Source: Endozoicomonas sp031844845 (GTDB lineage: Bacteria > Pseudomonadota > Gammaproteobacteria > Pseudomonadales > Endozoicomonadaceae). From it: a stretch of DNA of 6,101 nucleotides. Positions within the stretch are counted from its first letter, which is position 1; each line of letters opens with the position of its first letter. This document shows positions 5,813-6,101 of the stretch, piece by piece. The stretch spans positions 1 to 6,101 of the forward strand of contig NZ_JAVRMB020000063.1 in the NCBI RefSeq assembly GCF_031844845.1, in the 5' to 3' direction. A program made the translations under genes and the position numbers. Below the pieces are notes generated by a model. It saw nothing but the letters and a program-made list of their open reading frames with translations. It was not told where the DNA came from and did no database searches.

Positions 5813-6101
5813 TCTCGGAAATAACCCATCGCCCGTTAGTCGGCTTTTCAGATAATCCCAAAAAGAGAGACCATACAGGCGACACGTTTTCTTCAGGCTG
5901 GCAAAAGTGTCGCGACTTTGCCGCCCTGCATCGCTTCTCGTCCCTCCGCTGATTTTACGGCGTTTGACGTGTTCCCGTATTTGGCTTTCGCTGAGGTTGT
6001 TGTGTAATGGCAGACTTGGATCATCCAGGACTTCCAAGAGCTCTTTTTCAATCTTGGCCAGCCCTTCCAGAGCATCCTGTATGGGCTTACAGCCTGTATC
6101 T
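5786..6101 (-). CDS. IS66-like transposase, C-terminal part (runs off window)
   Basis: The frame is open from the right edge to the TAA at 5788-5786, giving 104 residues; the 5' part lies beyond the window. The segment LPLHNNLSESQIREHVKRR corresponds to the conserved NNxxER block of IS66-type transposases, with E38 of the fragment as candidate catalytic glutamate. It is followed by KISGGTRSDAGRQSRDTF and a C-terminal helix region around LYGLSFWDYLKSRL. A TTG at 6037 gives an apparent start, but the conserved sequence continues upstream of it, so it is not the true start. The protein differs clearly from the neighbouring plus-strand transposase (NNGSERDVRMAKLKQ in the same block), so the two come from different IS66-type lineages. 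Completeness of the gene cannot be judged here. Confidence 0.75.
   Translation of the reverse strand, partial: DTGCKPIQDALEGLAKIEKELLEVLDDPSLPLHNNLSESQIREHVKRRKISGGTRSDAGRQSRDTFASLKKTCRLYGLSFWDYLKSRLTGDGLFPRLSSLIEGT

Larger units (their letters stand above)
4787..6101. mobile_element. Composite IS66-type insertion debris, boundaries uncertain
   Basis: From about 4850 rightward the DNA consists of two convergent transposase pieces with a 27-bp overlap of their 3' ends and no cargo genes. I could not identify terminal inverted repeats or an 8-bp target duplication for either element. The left boundary lies between the purine repeat (ending at 4783) and the start of transposase homology (about 4854). 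The arrangement fits insertion of one IS into or next to another, followed by deletion. Confidence 0.65.

Noticed and set aside
1..6101. CRISPR array, tRNA/rRNA genes, phage or toxin-antitoxin system
   Set aside because: No regularly spaced repeats with unique spacers, no RNA-gene cloverleaf or rRNA sequence, and no small toxin/antitoxin pair was visible on either strand.

Overview
The window looks like a chromosomal segment of a marine-type gammaproteobacterium. It carries a regulatory/cell-envelope gene cluster that runs into insertion-sequence debris on the right. The moderate GC, the MipA/OmpV-type outer-membrane protein beside an OmpR/PhoB-type two-component system, the FrsA-like hydrolase and the IS66-family remnants would suit an Oceanospirillales-type bacterium such as Endozoicomonas. 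That assignment is an inference from gene content and was not tested.

Layout. Bases 1-298 hold no convincing gene: a weak hairpin, a 13-bp tandem repeat and a hairpin just after the first gene. On the minus strand, in transcription order from right to left, come an OmpR/PhoB-family response regulator (3287-2616), its membrane histidine kinase (2616-1195, start overlapping the regulator's stop in TAATG), and a MipA/OmpV-family outer-membrane protein (1066-299). Diverging from the regulator on the plus strand is a secreted FrsA-like alpha/beta hydrolase (3460-4728). From about 4787 to the right edge the DNA is mobile-element material. A plus-strand IS66-family transposase has lost its N-terminal part but keeps the DDE catalytic residues. 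It meets tail to tail the C-terminal part of a second, different IS66-like transposase on the minus strand that runs off the window.

Main observation. Three promoter regions carry TCAC(A) boxes spaced exactly 11 bp apart, the helical spacing used by OmpR/PhoB-type regulators. Four perfectly phased copies lie upstream of the mipA/ompV-like gene (1122-1158). One pair points toward the regulator gene (3340-3354), and an oppositely oriented pair points toward the hydrolase gene (3391-3405). The two facing boxes in the divergent region form an exact 7-bp inverted repeat (TGTGAAT/ATTCACA). The simplest model is a self-contained local regulon: the kinase senses an envelope signal, and the regulator activates its own operon, the outer-membrane protein and the exported hydrolase. 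The ompV-kinase-regulator order recalls the Vibrio cholerae ompV-carS/vprB-carR/vprA locus. The hydrolase keeps a Ser-Asp-His triad candidate and an export signal, unlike the cytoplasmic E. coli FrsA, so an envelope or extracytoplasmic ester substrate is plausible but not shown.
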